Source: Vicinamibacterales bacterium (GTDB lineage: Bacteria > Acidobacteriota > Vicinamibacteria > Vicinamibacterales > UBA2999). Taken from it: DNA of 64,000 nucleotides. Below, in pieces: positions 50,437-59,835 of this stretch (positions are counted from its first letter, which is position 1; each line of letters starts with the position of its first letter). The stretch spans positions 1 to 64,000 of the forward strand of contig JAWKHS010000017.1 in assembly GCA_041394705.1 (NCBI GenBank), given 5' to 3'. Below the pieces are notes generated by a model. It saw only the letters and a program-made list of their open reading frames with translations. It was not told where the DNA came from and did no database searches. The position numbers were made by a program, and so were the translations under genes.

Positions 50437-52644
50437 CTAGGAGGCCACGTCGTCGCGGAGGCTGGCGGCGTAGCCCTCGATGAGCGCGCGCTGCGCGTCC
50501 ACGGGCGACTCCGACGTGGTGGCCCGTTCGTAGCGTCCCGACGAGGTGAGGTGCCACGCCCGTTCCGTGTCGGCCAGCAGCGTGCCCAGGACGACGTCGC
50601 GCAGGTGCGCCCGCAGCGCCGGGTCCGCGATCGGGAACAGGACCTCGACCCGGCGATCGAGGTTGCGCTCCATCAGGTCCGCGCTGCCGCAGTAGAGCTC
50701 GTCCTCGCCGCCGTTCTGGAACCAGTAGAGGCGGGAATGCTCCAGCAGGCGTCCGACGATCGACCGCACGCGGATGGTGTCGCTCACGCCGGGGATGCCC
50801 GGGCGCAGGCAGCAGACGCCGCGCACGACGAGCTCCACTTGGACGCCGGCCTGCGAGGCGCGATACAGCAGCTTGATCATGGCCAGGTCGGCCACGGCGT
50901 TGTTCTTGATGACGATGCGGGCGGGCCGGCCCGCCCGCGCATGCTCGATCTCGCGCTCGATGAGGGCCTTCATGCCGAGGCGAAGGCCCACCGGCGAGAC
51001 CAGCAGCGCGCGGTAGCTCCGGCGGTTCGAGTAGCCGGTGAGGGTGTTGAACACCTCGCTCACGTCGTCCACGATGGCGTCGTCGGTGGTGAAGAGGCCG
51101 ATGTCCGTGTAGACGCGTGACGTGAAGCGGTTGTAGTTCCCGGTGGCCAGGTGGGCGTAGCGCCGGATGCCGCCGGCCTCCTTGCGGACGACGAGGCACA
51201 GCTTGCAGTGGACCTTGATGTTCACCAGGCCGTAGACGACGTGGATGCCCGCCGATTCGAGCCGCGTCGCCCACGCGATGTTGTTGCGCTCGTCGAAGCG
51301 GGCCTTGAGCTCCACGAGCACGGCCACCTGCTTCCCCTGGTCGGCGGCCTGGATCAGGAGGTCGACGAGCGGCGAGTCGGCGCCGATCCGGTAGAGCGTG
51401 ATCTTGATGGCGACCACCGCGGGATCGGACACCGCGGCGCGGAGGAAGGTCTCCACCGACGTGAAGGAGTCGAACGGGTGGTGCACCAGCACGTCCTGGT
51501 CGGCGATCTGCTCGAACACCTGGTCGACGTCGTCGGGGCCCCAGAGCGTGCGCGGGTGGAAGACCGCGTCCTTCAGCGCGGGCCGGTGGATGGCCGCGAT
51601 CTGGCTCCAGTCGCCGAGCCCCATCCGCGCGCTCGTGCGCTCCACGACGTCGTGGTCCACCTCGAAGTTCTCGATGAGGATGTCCAGCACGCGGCGCGGC
51701 ATGTCCGCTTCCACCTGGAGCAGCGACGGCGCGCCGTAGCGGAGCTGCTTCAGCCCGCGGTCCACGCTCTCGAGCAGGTCGTCGGCCTCGTCCTCCTGGA
51801 TCACCATGTCGGTGTCGCGGATGACGCGGAAGAGGTGCGCGCCCTCGACGGTCGTGCCCGGGAACAGCGCGCGGATGTTGGCCCGGATCACGTCCTCGAG
51901 GAACACGAAGGTGGTCCCGGGCTGCGTCGCCAGGCCCGCCGGCAGCGCGACGAGGCGCGGCAGCATGCCCGGCACCTTCACGCGCGCGAACTTCGTGCGG
52001 CCGTTGTGGCGGACGCGCACGGCGAGGTTCATGCTGAGGTTCGAGATGAACGGGAACGGATGGCCCGGGTCGAAGGCCAGGGGCGTGAGGACGGGGAAGA
52101 CCTGCGTCTCGAAGTACTCGGTGAGCCACGCTTCCACCGGCGGCGTGTAGTCGCTCGCATCCAGGAAGTGGATGCCCTCGGCCGCCAGCTGGGGCCGCAG
52201 CTGCTCCTGCCAGCAGCGCGTCTGCTCGGCCATCTGCTCGCCGGCGCGCGCCCGGATCGCCACGAGCTCCTCCTCCGTGGTCAGGCCGTCGATCGACGTG
52301 TCGTCGATGCCGGCGCGCAGCTTCTTGAGCAGCGTCGCCACGCGCACCATGAAGAACTCGTCGAGGTTCGTCGCCGAGATCGCCAGGAACTTGACCCGCT
52401 CGAGCAGCGGGTGCGCCATGTCGCTCGCCTGCGCGAGCACGCGCCAGTTGAACTCCAGCCAGCTCAGCTCGCGGTTGATGTAGAGCGCCGAGTTGCCCAG
52501 GTCCTGCGGGTCGAGGGCGGACCAGTCGGGCGTGACGGGCACCGCCGGCCGCAGGGGGACCACCTTGCGCTTGCTGCGCGATCGGCTGGCGATGGCGGGC
52601 GGGGCGGGCGAGGCGGACGCGAGGGACGCGGACGAACGGGTCAT
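50437..52644 (-). CDS. ppk1: Polyphosphate kinase 1
   Basis: This 735-aa enzyme reversibly makes polyphosphate from ATP. After a variable 45-residue N-terminus the family begins with LYINRELSWLEFNWRVL; later blocks include FFMVRVATLLKK, HHPFDSF, the catalytic-His region HLATGNYN and FNTLTGYSNRRSY, and YWFQNGGEDELYCGSADLMERNLDRRVE. The length is normal. The ATG at 52642-52644 is chosen; a TTG at 52671 is possible. Polyphosphate made under stress fits the window's stress theme, but the gene has no sigma-54 site. Confidence 0.96.
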   Translation of the reverse strand: MTRSSASLASASPAPPAIASRSRSKRKVVPLRPAVPVTPDWSALDPQDLGNSALYINRELSWLEFNWRVLAQASDMAHPLLERVKFLAISATNLDEFFMVRVATLLKKLRAGIDDTSIDGLTTEEELVAIRARAGEQMAEQTRCWQEQLRPQLAAEGIHFLDASDYTPPVEAWLTEYFETQVFPVLTPLAFDPGHPFPFISNLSMNLAVRVRHNGRTKFARVKVPGMLPRLVALPAGLATQPGTTFVFLEDVIRANIRALFPGTTVEGAHLFRVIRDTDMVIQEDEADDLLESVDRGLKQLRYGAPSLLQVEADMPRRVLDILIENFEVDHDVVERTSARMGLGDWSQIAAIHRPALKDAVFHPRTLWGPDDVDQVFEQIADQDVLVHHPFDSFTSVETFLRAAVSDPAVVAIKITLYRIGADSPLVDLLIQAADQGKQVAVLVELKARFDERNNIAWATRLESAGIHVVYGLVNIKVHCKLCLVVRKEAGGIRRYAHLATGNYNRFTSRVYTDIGLFTTDDAIVDDVSEVFNTLTGYSNRRSYRALLVSPVGLRLGMKALIEREIEHARAGRPARIVIKNNAVADLAMIKLLYRASQAGVQVELVVRGVCCLRPGIPGVSDTIRVRSIVGRLLEHSRLYWFQNGGEDELYCGSADLMERNLDRRVEVLFPIADPALRAHLRDVVLGTLLADTERAWHLTSSGRYERATTSESPVDAQRALIEGYAASLRDDVAS

Positions 52645-52695
52645 GGACGGCGACCGCGCCCAGCATACCAAACGCCCTCGGGCCGGCCGTGTGAC

Positions 52696-52710
52696 GGACG
52701 TGTAACGTCC
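52696..52710. promoter_or_regulatory. Inverted repeat upstream of ppk1
   Basis: GGACGT-GTA-ACGTCC is a perfect 6+6 repeat about 55 nt before the ppk1 ATG and 33 nt after the TauE stop codon. It could be an operator; it is not a PhoB box. Confidence 0.3.
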
Positions 52711-52743
52711 TGTGAATACGTGGGATAGGGTCGCGTGGTCGCG

Positions 52744-53496
52744 CTACGTCTCGAGCCAGAGGAGCAGGGCGAAGACCACGACGACCACGGTCACGACCCG
52801 CTGGATCCAGGCGTGTCCGCGCGTCAGGGCCAGCCGCACGCCGCCCAGGGCGCCAATCACGTTGCCGAGGCCAAGGGCCGCGCCTTCTCCCCAGTGGACG
52901 GCGCCACCCGACGCGAAGACGGCGAGCGACACCGCCGCCAGCGCCAGCACGGCCAGCACCTTGATGGCGTTGCCCTGGATGAGATCCATGCCGGCGAGGC
53001 TCGTCGCCGCCAGGATCGCGAAGCCGTTCCCGACCTGGATGAGGCCGCCGTAGACGCCGATGGCGAAGAAGGCCGCCACCATCGCCGGGTGCCACGGGGA
53101 CCACAGGTCGGCGCGCCCGGCCGGCGGCTGCGTGCGGGAGAGCGTCCACGGCGTCATGAGGAGCATCACGATCGACAGGACGCGGCGGAAGGCGACGTCG
53201 CTGAACTGCAGCGCCCAGCGCGCGCCGATGACCGCCCCGACCACCGTCGGCACGGCCACGGCGAGGCCCCAGCGCCAGTTCACGGCGCGCGATCGATGGA
53301 AGGCCCACACGCCGGCGAGATTCTGGGCCAGGAGGCCCACCCGGTTGGTGGCGTTGGCCTCCGCCGCGGGCAGGCCCAGGAAGATGAGGAGCGGCAGGGT
53401 CAGGAACGAGCCGCCGCCCGCGACGACGTTGAGGCCGCCCGCCACCAGGCCGACCGCGAAGAGGCCGAGGAGCGGCCAGAGGTCCGTAGCCGGCAC
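52744..53496 (-). CDS. TauE/SafE-family membrane permease
   Basis: This 250-aa protein has seven to eight membrane segments in two similar halves, beginning LLGLFAVGLVAGGLNVVAGGGSFL; the conserved G-G-x-x-N-V-x-A-G-G-G-S motif marks the TauE/SafE (DUF81) family, which exports sulfite or organosulfur anions. The GTG at 53494-53496 is preceded at 8 nt by TATACT on the minus strand, so the mRNA is probably leaderless. It is divergent, by only 22 nt, from the propeller gene. Confidence 0.88.
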   Translation of the reverse strand: MPATDLWPLLGLFAVGLVAGGLNVVAGGGSFLTLPLLIFLGLPAAEANATNRVGLLAQNLAGVWAFHRSRAVNWRWGLAVAVPTVVGAVIGARWALQFSDVAFRRVLSIVMLLMTPWTLSRTQPPAGRADLWSPWHPAMVAAFFAIGVYGGLIQVGNGFAILAATSLAGMDLIQGNAIKVLAVLALAAVSLAVFASGGAVHWGEGAALGLGNVIGALGGVRLALTRGHAWIQRVVTVVVVVFALLLWLET

Positions 53497-53503
53497 GCGA
53501 GCG

Positions 53504-53512
53504 TAGTATAAG
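53504..53512. promoter_or_regulatory. Bidirectional -10 region in a 22-nt divergent gap
   Basis: TAGTATAAG contains TATACT on the minus strand (53505-53510) and TAGTAT or TATAAG on the plus strand. Both adjoining start codons (53496 and 53519) lie 6-9 nt away, so one short site would feed two leaderless mRNAs. Confidence 0.55.
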
Positions 53513-53518
53513 GGCGCG

Positions 53519-54427
53519 ATGCGCGCGCTTCCCGCCGGCGCGCCGCGCCTCGGCGCGGCGGTCGTCCTCCTGATCGCCCCGCTGGTGGCCGTCGTGTTCG
53601 CCCGCCAGGCTCCCGCGCCTCCGGCCACCGACATCTACATGGCGCCGATCCGCCTGGTGCCGGCGCCGGCGATGGGTCCGGCCCGCGTGGCCACCGACAA
53701 CCCCGGCGGCTACGACAACCAGCCGTTCTTCGGCGCCGACGGGCGCGCCCTGCTCTTCACGTCGCGCCGCGACGGCAAACAGACGGACATCTATTTCCTC
53801 GAGATCCAGACGCGCCAGATCCGGCAGATGACGAGCACGCCGGAATCCGAGTACTCGCCGACGGTGATGCCGGGCGAGGCCGGCGTGTCGGTCATCAAAG
53901 TGGAGGCCGACGGCACGCAGCGCGTGTGGACGATCGGCGACGGCGACACGCCGGGGACCCTCGTCGCCAAGGACGTGAAGCCGGCGGGGTACCACGCCTG
54001 GGCCGACGACGGCCGCCTGGCCATCTACGTGCTCGGATCGCCGGCCACGCTCCAGGTGCTGGACCCGAAGACGGGTCGGTCCACCACGATCGCGCGCGAC
54101 GTGGGCCGTTCCCTCCAGCGGCGGCCGACGGGCACGCTGTCCTTCGTGCAGCGCGTGGACGGCCGATGGATGGTGCGCGAATGGGTGCCGTCCAGCGGGG
54201 AGGTGCGCGACCTGGTGCCCGCCGTCGAGGGGAGCAGCGACCGCGACACGGCGTGGGCCGCCGACGGCACGCTCTTCATGACGGCCGGCGAGTCCGTCCA
54301 CTGGTGGCGTCCCGGCCAGTCGGGGTGGACGCTCCTCTCGGCGCCGGGCGTCGGGCCGCTCTCGCGGCTGGCCGTGTCGCCGGACGGGCGCTGGATGGCG
54401 CTCGTCGTGGCCGAGGCGCCTCGCTAG
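53519..54427 (+). CDS. Exported TolB-like beta-propeller protein
   Basis: This 302-aa protein has a signal peptide (about 1-29) and propeller blades of the WD40-like/PD40 kind (NQPFFGADGRALLFTSRRDG, DIYFLEIQTRQIRQMTSTPE, SRLAVSPDGRWMALVV). Such repeats occur in TolB and in periplasmic peptide-binding proteins. No catalytic domain follows. It may bind a partner in the periplasm; its function is unknown. Confidence 0.8.
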   Translation: MRALPAGAPRLGAAVVLLIAPLVAVVFARQAPAPPATDIYMAPIRLVPAPAMGPARVATDNPGGYDNQPFFGADGRALLFTSRRDGKQTDIYFLEIQTRQIRQMTSTPESEYSPTVMPGEAGVSVIKVEADGTQRVWTIGDGDTPGTLVAKDVKPAGYHAWADDGRLAIYVLGSPATLQVLDPKTGRSTTIARDVGRSLQRRPTGTLSFVQRVDGRWMVREWVPSSGEVRDLVPAVEGSSDRDTAWAADGTLFMTAGESVHWWRPGQSGWTLLSAPGVGPLSRLAVSPDGRWMALVVAEAPR

Positions 54428-54555
54428 GCGCACCCCGGCGGCGTCAGCGCGCGCTGGAAGAAATGCGTGTCCCCGGCCGCTTCGGGCGGTAACATGCTCC
54501 CGATCGTTCCCCGCATCAGGTCGGCATCGGCGCCCAAGGCGCAGGAGGAGACCCT

Positions 54556-55737
54556 ATGTCGCTGTCACGTCGGCGGCTCTTGACCGGACTGCGAGAGACC
54601 CAGACCGACTTCGGCTGGATCTCGGCCCGTGGCCGCGAGGCCCACAGGGCCGGCCACGTGGAGGCCCAGATGGGCACCGCAGCGGCAAAGCTCATCCGCA
54701 TCTCGAGCAACGAGAACCCGCTCGGTCCCGGCCAGCACGTCGTCGACGCCATCGCCGGCGCGTATCCCCAGGCCGCGCGCTATCCGGGCAACGCCACCCA
54801 ACGCGACGACACCCTCATCGGCGCCCTGGCGAAGAAGTACGGCGCCCGCGACGCGAACGTCGTCCTCGGGGCCGGCTCGGGCGAGATCCTGACCAGCGCC
54901 GTGCGCGCCTTCACGTCGGCGAGCCGGCCGCTCGTCACGGCGTGGCCCTCGTTCGAGGCGCCGCGCGAGACGGCGAAGCAGATCGGCACGCCCGTCCGGG
55001 AGGTGGGCTTCGACGCCGGCCTCAAGATCGACCTGGACGCGCTCGTGGCGGCCTCGAAGGGCGCCGGCCTCGTGTTCTTCTGCAACCCGAACAACCCGAC
55101 GGCCACCGTCCACGGCAAGACCGCCGTGGCCGAGACGGTGAAGGCCATTCACGCGGCGTCGCCCGACACCGTGATCCTCATCGACGAGGCGTATCACGAC
55201 TACGTCACCGACCCCACCTACGAGACCGCCATCCCGATGGCCCTCTCGACGCCCAACCTCTTCGTCGCCCGCACCTTCTCGAAGGCGCACGGCATGGCCG
55301 GCCTGCGCGCGGGGTACGCCATCGGCGATCCCGCCGCCATCAAGACACTCGACGCGCACCGGCTGAAGAACGGCGTGGGCACGCTCACGCTGGCCGGGGC
55401 CGTGGCCTCGCTGGCCAACGTGCCCCACATCTCGGCCGAGCGGGCCCGCAACACCGAGGTGCGCGCCTACACGGTGAAGGCGTTCGAGGAGATGGGCATC
55501 TCCGGCACCGACTCGCAGACGAACTTCCTCTTCATGGACATCAAGCGGCCGGCGAAGGGCTTCCGCGACGCGTGCCGCGCGGCCGGGGTCCTGGTGGGCC
55601 GCGACTTCCCGCCGTTCGAGCAGAAGTACTGCCGGATCTCGATCGGGACGATGGACGAGATGCACCGCGCCGTGGCGGTCTTCAAGCAGGTGCTGGGCGG
55701 GGCGGCCACCACGTCCCGGCAGCAGGCGGGGCGCTAA
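54556..55737 (+). CDS. Histidinol-phosphate aminotransferase-like PLP enzyme (paralogue 1)
   Basis: This 393-aa class I/II aminotransferase has SSNENPLGPG, GAGSGEIL, FCNPNNPT (Asn/Pro PLP-ring contacts), DEAYHDYV and the PLP lysine in ARTFSKAHGMAGLRAGYA. It resembles HisC. The N-terminus starts like a Tat signal (SRRRLLTG) but is followed by charged residues, with no hydrophobic stretch, so export is doubtful. AGGAGGAG precedes the ATG. A close paralogue follows 26 nt downstream. Confidence 0.87.
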   Translation: MSLSRRRLLTGLRETQTDFGWISARGREAHRAGHVEAQMGTAAAKLIRISSNENPLGPGQHVVDAIAGAYPQAARYPGNATQRDDTLIGALAKKYGARDANVVLGAGSGEILTSAVRAFTSASRPLVTAWPSFEAPRETAKQIGTPVREVGFDAGLKIDLDALVAASKGAGLVFFCNPNNPTATVHGKTAVAETVKAIHAASPDTVILIDEAYHDYVTDPTYETAIPMALSTPNLFVARTFSKAHGMAGLRAGYAIGDPAAIKTLDAHRLKNGVGTLTLAGAVASLANVPHISAERARNTEVRAYTVKAFEEMGISGTDSQTNFLFMDIKRPAKGFRDACRAAGVLVGRDFPPFEQKYCRISIGTMDEMHRAVAVFKQVLGGAATTSRQQAGR

Positions 55738-55763
55738 CCGTGTCGGGGACCAAGGAGGCTGCC

Positions 55764-56918
55764 ATGTCGCTCTCGCGACGTTCGTTCGTGCACACGGTGG
55801 GCGCCGGCGCCGCGGGCCTGTGGATCGGCGGCCGGGGCCGCGAAGGGGGCCTGCTCGGCGTGGACCTGCGCGCCGAGGCCGGGGCCGCGCCCATCATCAT
55901 CTCGAGCAACGAGAACCCACTCGGGTGCCACAAGGACGTGCTGGCCGCCGTCACCGGCAGCATGCCCGAGGCGGGCCGCTATGCCTTCGCCGCCGCCGAC
56001 GAGGTGACGCGGCTCGTGGCGAAGCGGCACAACGTGCAGCCCGAGAACGTCCTGCTGGGCGCGGGCTCCACCCAGATCCTGCGCACGGTGACCGAGATCA
56101 CGACGTCGAAGACGGCCGGGCTCACCGTGGCGACGCCCGCCTACGAGGACTGCGCGTCCCACGCCCGCCTGAAGGGCCGGCCCATCACGGGCGTCGCGCT
56201 CGACGGCCAACTGCGGATGGACCTCGACAAGATGCTGGCGGCGGCCAAGGGCGCCGGGCTGGTGTTCTACTGCAACCCCAACAACCCGGTGGGCACCGCG
56301 GCCGGCGGCGCCGACACGCGGCAGTTCCTCACGGCCGTGATCACGCAGTCGCCGTCCACGAGCATCCTGGTGGACGAGGCGTACTTCGAGTACGTCACGA
56401 TGCCCGGCTACGAGACGATGGTGCCGATGGCGATCGAACACCCCAACGTGATCGTCGCCCGGACCTTCTCGAAGTGCTACGGCATGGCCGGCCTGAGGAT
56501 CGGCTACGCGGTGGCGCACAAGGACACCATCCGGAAGATGGCCGCCTGGGAAGGCATCGACGCCATCAGCATCATGGCCCTGCAGGGCGCCAAGGCCGCG
56601 CTGGCGGTGCCCCAGGCCTACATCGCCGGCGAGCGCGCGCGGAACGCCGAGGTCCGGGCCTTCACGATGAAGTGGTTCGCCGATCGCGGCTACACGCCCA
56701 CCGACTCGCAGTCCAACTTCATCTTCGTGAATATCAAGCGTCCCGCGAAGGGCTTCCGCGAGGCGTGCGCGAAGGAAGGCGTGTTCGTCGGCCGCGACTT
56801 CCCGCCGTACGACAAGACGCACGCGCGGATCTCGATGGGCACGATGGACGAGATGCGGCGCGCGGTGCAGGTGTTCGACACGGTGCTGTCGAAGCCGGCC
56901 GCGACCGCGGCCGCCTAG
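55764..56918 (+). CDS. Histidinol-phosphate aminotransferase-like PLP enzyme with Tat signal (paralogue 2)
   Basis: This 384-aa enzyme shares most blocks with the preceding gene: SSNENPLGCH, GAGSTQIL, YCNPNNPVGT, DEAYFEYV and the PLP lysine in ARTFSKCYGMAGLRIGYA. Unlike its neighbour it has a credible twin-arginine signal (LSRRSFVHTVGAGAAGLWIGG), so it is likely periplasmic. AAGGAGG lies before the ATG. The tandem pair looks like a local duplication in which one copy has lost, or the other gained, export. Confidence 0.87.
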   Translation: MSLSRRSFVHTVGAGAAGLWIGGRGREGGLLGVDLRAEAGAAPIIISSNENPLGCHKDVLAAVTGSMPEAGRYAFAAADEVTRLVAKRHNVQPENVLLGAGSTQILRTVTEITTSKTAGLTVATPAYEDCASHARLKGRPITGVALDGQLRMDLDKMLAAAKGAGLVFYCNPNNPVGTAAGGADTRQFLTAVITQSPSTSILVDEAYFEYVTMPGYETMVPMAIEHPNVIVARTFSKCYGMAGLRIGYAVAHKDTIRKMAAWEGIDAISIMALQGAKAALAVPQAYIAGERARNAEVRAFTMKWFADRGYTPTDSQSNFIFVNIKRPAKGFREACAKEGVFVGRDFPPYDKTHARISMGTMDEMRRAVQVFDTVLSKPAATAAA

Positions 56919-57074
56919 GCGGTTGCAGGCGGCCCCGCGTGGGACCGCCGGCCGTTCGACGGGCGGGTCTGCCACCGGGGCGGGCCCGCCCGTTCGTCGT
57001 TCACGGCGCCGGCGGGCGGCAGTGGGCGTAGACTGAGAGCGGCATCATCGCCGCCGTCCAGGACGTTCCACGCC

Positions 57075-58394
57075 ATGCGCCTTCCGCCGTTCGCGTCACT
57101 CGCCGTCGCCGCCTCCGCACTCTGGCTCGGGGCCGCCGGCATGGCCGCGCAGCGCTCGGACGCGTTCCCGGACTCGCGCTATCACCCGAACATCAAGTAC
57201 AGCTCGACCGCGCCGACCGACGCGGTGGCGCAGTTGAACGCCCGCCTGGAGCGCGGCGACGCGCGCCTCACCTTCGACCCGGCGCACGGGTACCTGGAGT
57301 CCGTGCTGCAGGCCCTGGGCCTCGACCCGAGCTCGCAGACCCTGGTCTATTCGGGGACGAGCCTGCAGTCGTCCTACATCAAGCCCGACAACCCGCGGGC
57401 CATCTACTTCGGCGACAACGTGGCCGTCGCCTGGATCCGGGGAGCGCCGCTGCTGGAGCTGGCCGCGCAGGATCCGCGCCTCGGCACGGTCTTCTATCAG
57501 CTGTCGCAGACCGACGGCGCCGCCCCGCGCGCGTCGCGCATGGAGACGTGCCTGTCGTGCCACCTGTCGTGGGACACCCGGGCCGTCCCGGGCGTGTTCG
57601 TCCTCACCACGTTCCCCCGGAAGTCCGACAGCGCCTACGCCGACGGCGGGGTGAGCGACCATCGCGAGCCGCTCAGTCGCCGCTACGGCGGGTGGTACGT
57701 CACCGGCGACAAGGTGCCGCCCCGGCACATGGGGAACCAGCCGCTCATCTTCCCGGGAGCAGCGCCGCCGGAGGACACGCCGGCGCCCGCGCTCCGCACC
57801 ACCCTCGCCGGCACGGGCCTGGTGCGCGACCTGGACCAGTACCTCCGGCCGACGAGCGACATCGTGGCCCTGGTCGTGCTGGAGCACCAGCTGCACGCCA
57901 TGAACCTGATGACGCGCACGGCCTGGGAGCACCGCCTGGTCGCCGGCGCGTCGGCGGATGCGCCGGTCGGTCCCGGCGACGAGCCGGTGCTGACGCCGCG
58001 GGTCACGGACGCGGTGAACGAACTGGCGGACTACCTGCTCTTCGTCGACGAGGTGCCGCTCGGGACGATCAAGGGCAATTCCGGATTCGCGGAGTGGTTC
58101 CAGGCGCAGGGGCCGAAGGACCCGGCGGGGCGGTCGCTGCGCGATCTGAAGCTGGAGGGGCGGCTGATGCGGTATCCGCTCAGCTACACGATCTACTCCA
58201 CGGCCTTCGCCGGCATGCCGCCCGCGGTGCGTCAGGCCGTCTATCGGCGCCTGTGGACGGTGCTCACCTCGCCGCCCGGCGAGAAGCGGTACGCCCATCT
58301 GACAGCGGCCGATCGCCAGGCCATCCTCGAGATCCTCCGCGCCACGCGCAGCGATCTGCCGGCCGTCTTCGACGCGACGCTCGCCGCCCGCTGA
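57075..58394 (+). CDS. Exported monoheme cytochrome c-like protein
   Basis: This 439-aa protein has a signal peptide (1-25) and a single heme motif CLSCH in RMETCLSCHLSW (about residue 157). The rest, including GVFVLTTFPRKSDSAYADGG, KVPPRHMGNQP and the C-terminal LRATRSDLP, resembles large single-heme periplasmic proteins found near oxidoreductases; no enzyme domain is clear. It lies just upstream of the convergent sulfite-oxidase-like gene, a possible electron donor. Confidence 0.78.
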   Translation: MRLPPFASLAVAASALWLGAAGMAAQRSDAFPDSRYHPNIKYSSTAPTDAVAQLNARLERGDARLTFDPAHGYLESVLQALGLDPSSQTLVYSGTSLQSSYIKPDNPRAIYFGDNVAVAWIRGAPLLELAAQDPRLGTVFYQLSQTDGAAPRASRMETCLSCHLSWDTRAVPGVFVLTTFPRKSDSAYADGGVSDHREPLSRRYGGWYVTGDKVPPRHMGNQPLIFPGAAPPEDTPAPALRTTLAGTGLVRDLDQYLRPTSDIVALVVLEHQLHAMNLMTRTAWEHRLVAGASADAPVGPGDEPVLTPRVTDAVNELADYLLFVDEVPLGTIKGNSGFAEWFQAQGPKDPAGRSLRDLKLEGRLMRYPLSYTIYSTAFAGMPPAVRQAVYRRLWTVLTSPPGEKRYAHLTAADRQAILEILRATRSDLPAVFDATLAAR

Positions 58395-58410
58395 CGGCGC
58401 GTACAGCGCG

Positions 58411-58439
58411 CGGGCCGCGCGGGAGTCCCACGCGGCCCG
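58411..58439. terminator. Stem-loop between convergent cytochrome and sulfite-oxidase-like genes
   Basis: CGGGCCGCG (58411-58419) pairs perfectly with CGCGGCCCG (58431-58439), with a further GGGA/TCCC pairing inside. There is no U-tract. It probably ends transcripts from both sides. Confidence 0.5.
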
Positions 58440-58488
58440 TTGGCGCCGTCACCTGGTGGTGCGCCGGGGACGCGCCCCGGCGGCCTGG

Positions 58489-59649
58489 TCAGCTGATCAT
58501 CACGCGCCGCACGTGCTGCGCGTTGTGCTCCAGGAACGACTTCTTGTTCTCGAGCTCCTTCTCGGTGGGCTGCACCTCGCCGTCGGCGAGCGTGACCCGC
58601 GAGACGAGGGTGTGCTCACCCGGCGTGGCGCCCTTCCAGTCGAAATGGAAGAGCTTCCACGAGAACTTCGTGTTCTGCTTGTCCCACGTGGCCGGCTGCC
58701 ACGGACCGTCGTCGATCTTCACCTCGACCGACTTGAACGCCGACCCGTCGTTCAGGGCCACGCCCGTGAGCATGTAGTTGCCGCCGTCCTTCGTCACGCG
58801 CGCGATGAACGACTTCGGCCGCATCGTGGTGACGGCGGTCTCCATCCACTTCAGTTCGCCGTTGATCATCTCGCCCCGCACGGTGCGGTACCAGCGCGCC
58901 TGGTACTTGCCCATGTAGGGGTCGATCTGCGCCTGGATTTCCTGCAGCCACTTCACGTTGCCCACGCCGTAGTAGCCGGGCACGATGAGGCGGAGCGGGA
59001 ACCCCTGGTGGCGGGTGAGCGGCTCGTCGTTGTAGGCCCACGCCACGATCGGCTCGGGCGACAGCGCGCGGTCGCGCGGGAGGCTGCGGCCGAACTGCTG
59101 GTCGAGGTTGTACTTCTGCGTGCGCCACTCGACCTCCTCCGCGCCGTGATCGGCGCCGAGGAAGACGAACTCGCGGGCCTCGGCCTTCACGCCCACCGAC
59201 TTGAGGAGGGCCGCCAGCGACACGCCCGACCACTTGCCGTTGCTGCAGAGGCCCTGGGCCGGCGCGCGGTTGCCCGAGCACTCGAAGCCGAACATCACGT
59301 CGGTCTTCGGCATCTTCTTCAGCTCGTCGAGCGTGAAGCTCTTGGGCGTGGCCACCAGGCCGCCGACGTAGAGCTTGAAGGTCGCCGGGTCCACGACGGG
59401 ATGTCCGTAGTGCTGGGTGGTGAAGAACTGATCCTTCGGCGTCGTGAACGACTGGAGCGTGCGGGTGTCGTACAGCCGCCGATCGGGCGCCGGGTTGGCG
59501 TTGAAGTTCTCCGGGAAGTCGAGGAACGGCACCACGGTGGCACCCTGGGCCAGCGCCGGGAGCACCCATTCGGGCACGCCCAGGGCGCCGAGACTCGCTG
59601 CCGCCAGGCCGCCGCGAAGGACCTCACGTCTCGTGTGCTGATTGCTCAT
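58489..59649 (-). CDS. Sulfite-oxidase-family molybdopterin enzyme (SoxC/SorA-like), Tat-exported
   Basis: This 386-aa enzyme has a Tat signal (TRREVLRGGLAAASLGALG), the Mo-cofactor domain with the ligand Cys in FGFECSGNRA (about residue 123) and the C-terminal Mo-co dimerisation domain (about 280-380, TRMSRVTL-like region VSRVTLADGE). It oxidises sulfite or a related substrate in the periplasm and passes electrons to a cytochrome. The FGFECSGN motif and R-G-F-P-L-R-L-x-V-P-G-Y-Y-G block (GFPLRLIVPGYYG) are diagnostic. AGGGGA precedes the ATG. The TauE-type permease in the window could export its anion. Confidence 0.92.
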   Translation of the reverse strand: MSNQHTRREVLRGGLAAASLGALGVPEWVLPALAQGATVVPFLDFPENFNANPAPDRRLYDTRTLQSFTTPKDQFFTTQHYGHPVVDPATFKLYVGGLVATPKSFTLDELKKMPKTDVMFGFECSGNRAPAQGLCSNGKWSGVSLAALLKSVGVKAEAREFVFLGADHGAEEVEWRTQKYNLDQQFGRSLPRDRALSPEPIVAWAYNDEPLTRHQGFPLRLIVPGYYGVGNVKWLQEIQAQIDPYMGKYQARWYRTVRGEMINGELKWMETAVTTMRPKSFIARVTKDGGNYMLTGVALNDGSAFKSVEVKIDDGPWQPATWDKQNTKFSWKLFHFDWKGATPGEHTLVSRVTLADGEVQPTEKELENKKSFLEHNAQHVRRVMIS

Positions 59650-59835
59650 GTCGTCCCCTTTCGGGCTGATCGTCGGGCCCGAGCCGCGCCCATGACAGTA
59701 GCGTGCCGGTGCGGAGTGCCGCAAGGTGAAAAGGGGCGCTCGCGGCCGCCGGACGGGCGCTGAACTCGCGACGGCAGGGCCGGGCCCCGTGCGCGATGAT
59801 AGGGGGGCCGACCGCCCCTGCCCGGAGGCCCCGAG

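Noticed and set aside
52681..52740. PhoB box upstream of polyphosphate kinase
   Set aside because: No pair of CTGTCAT-like direct repeats; only an unrelated inverted repeat is present.
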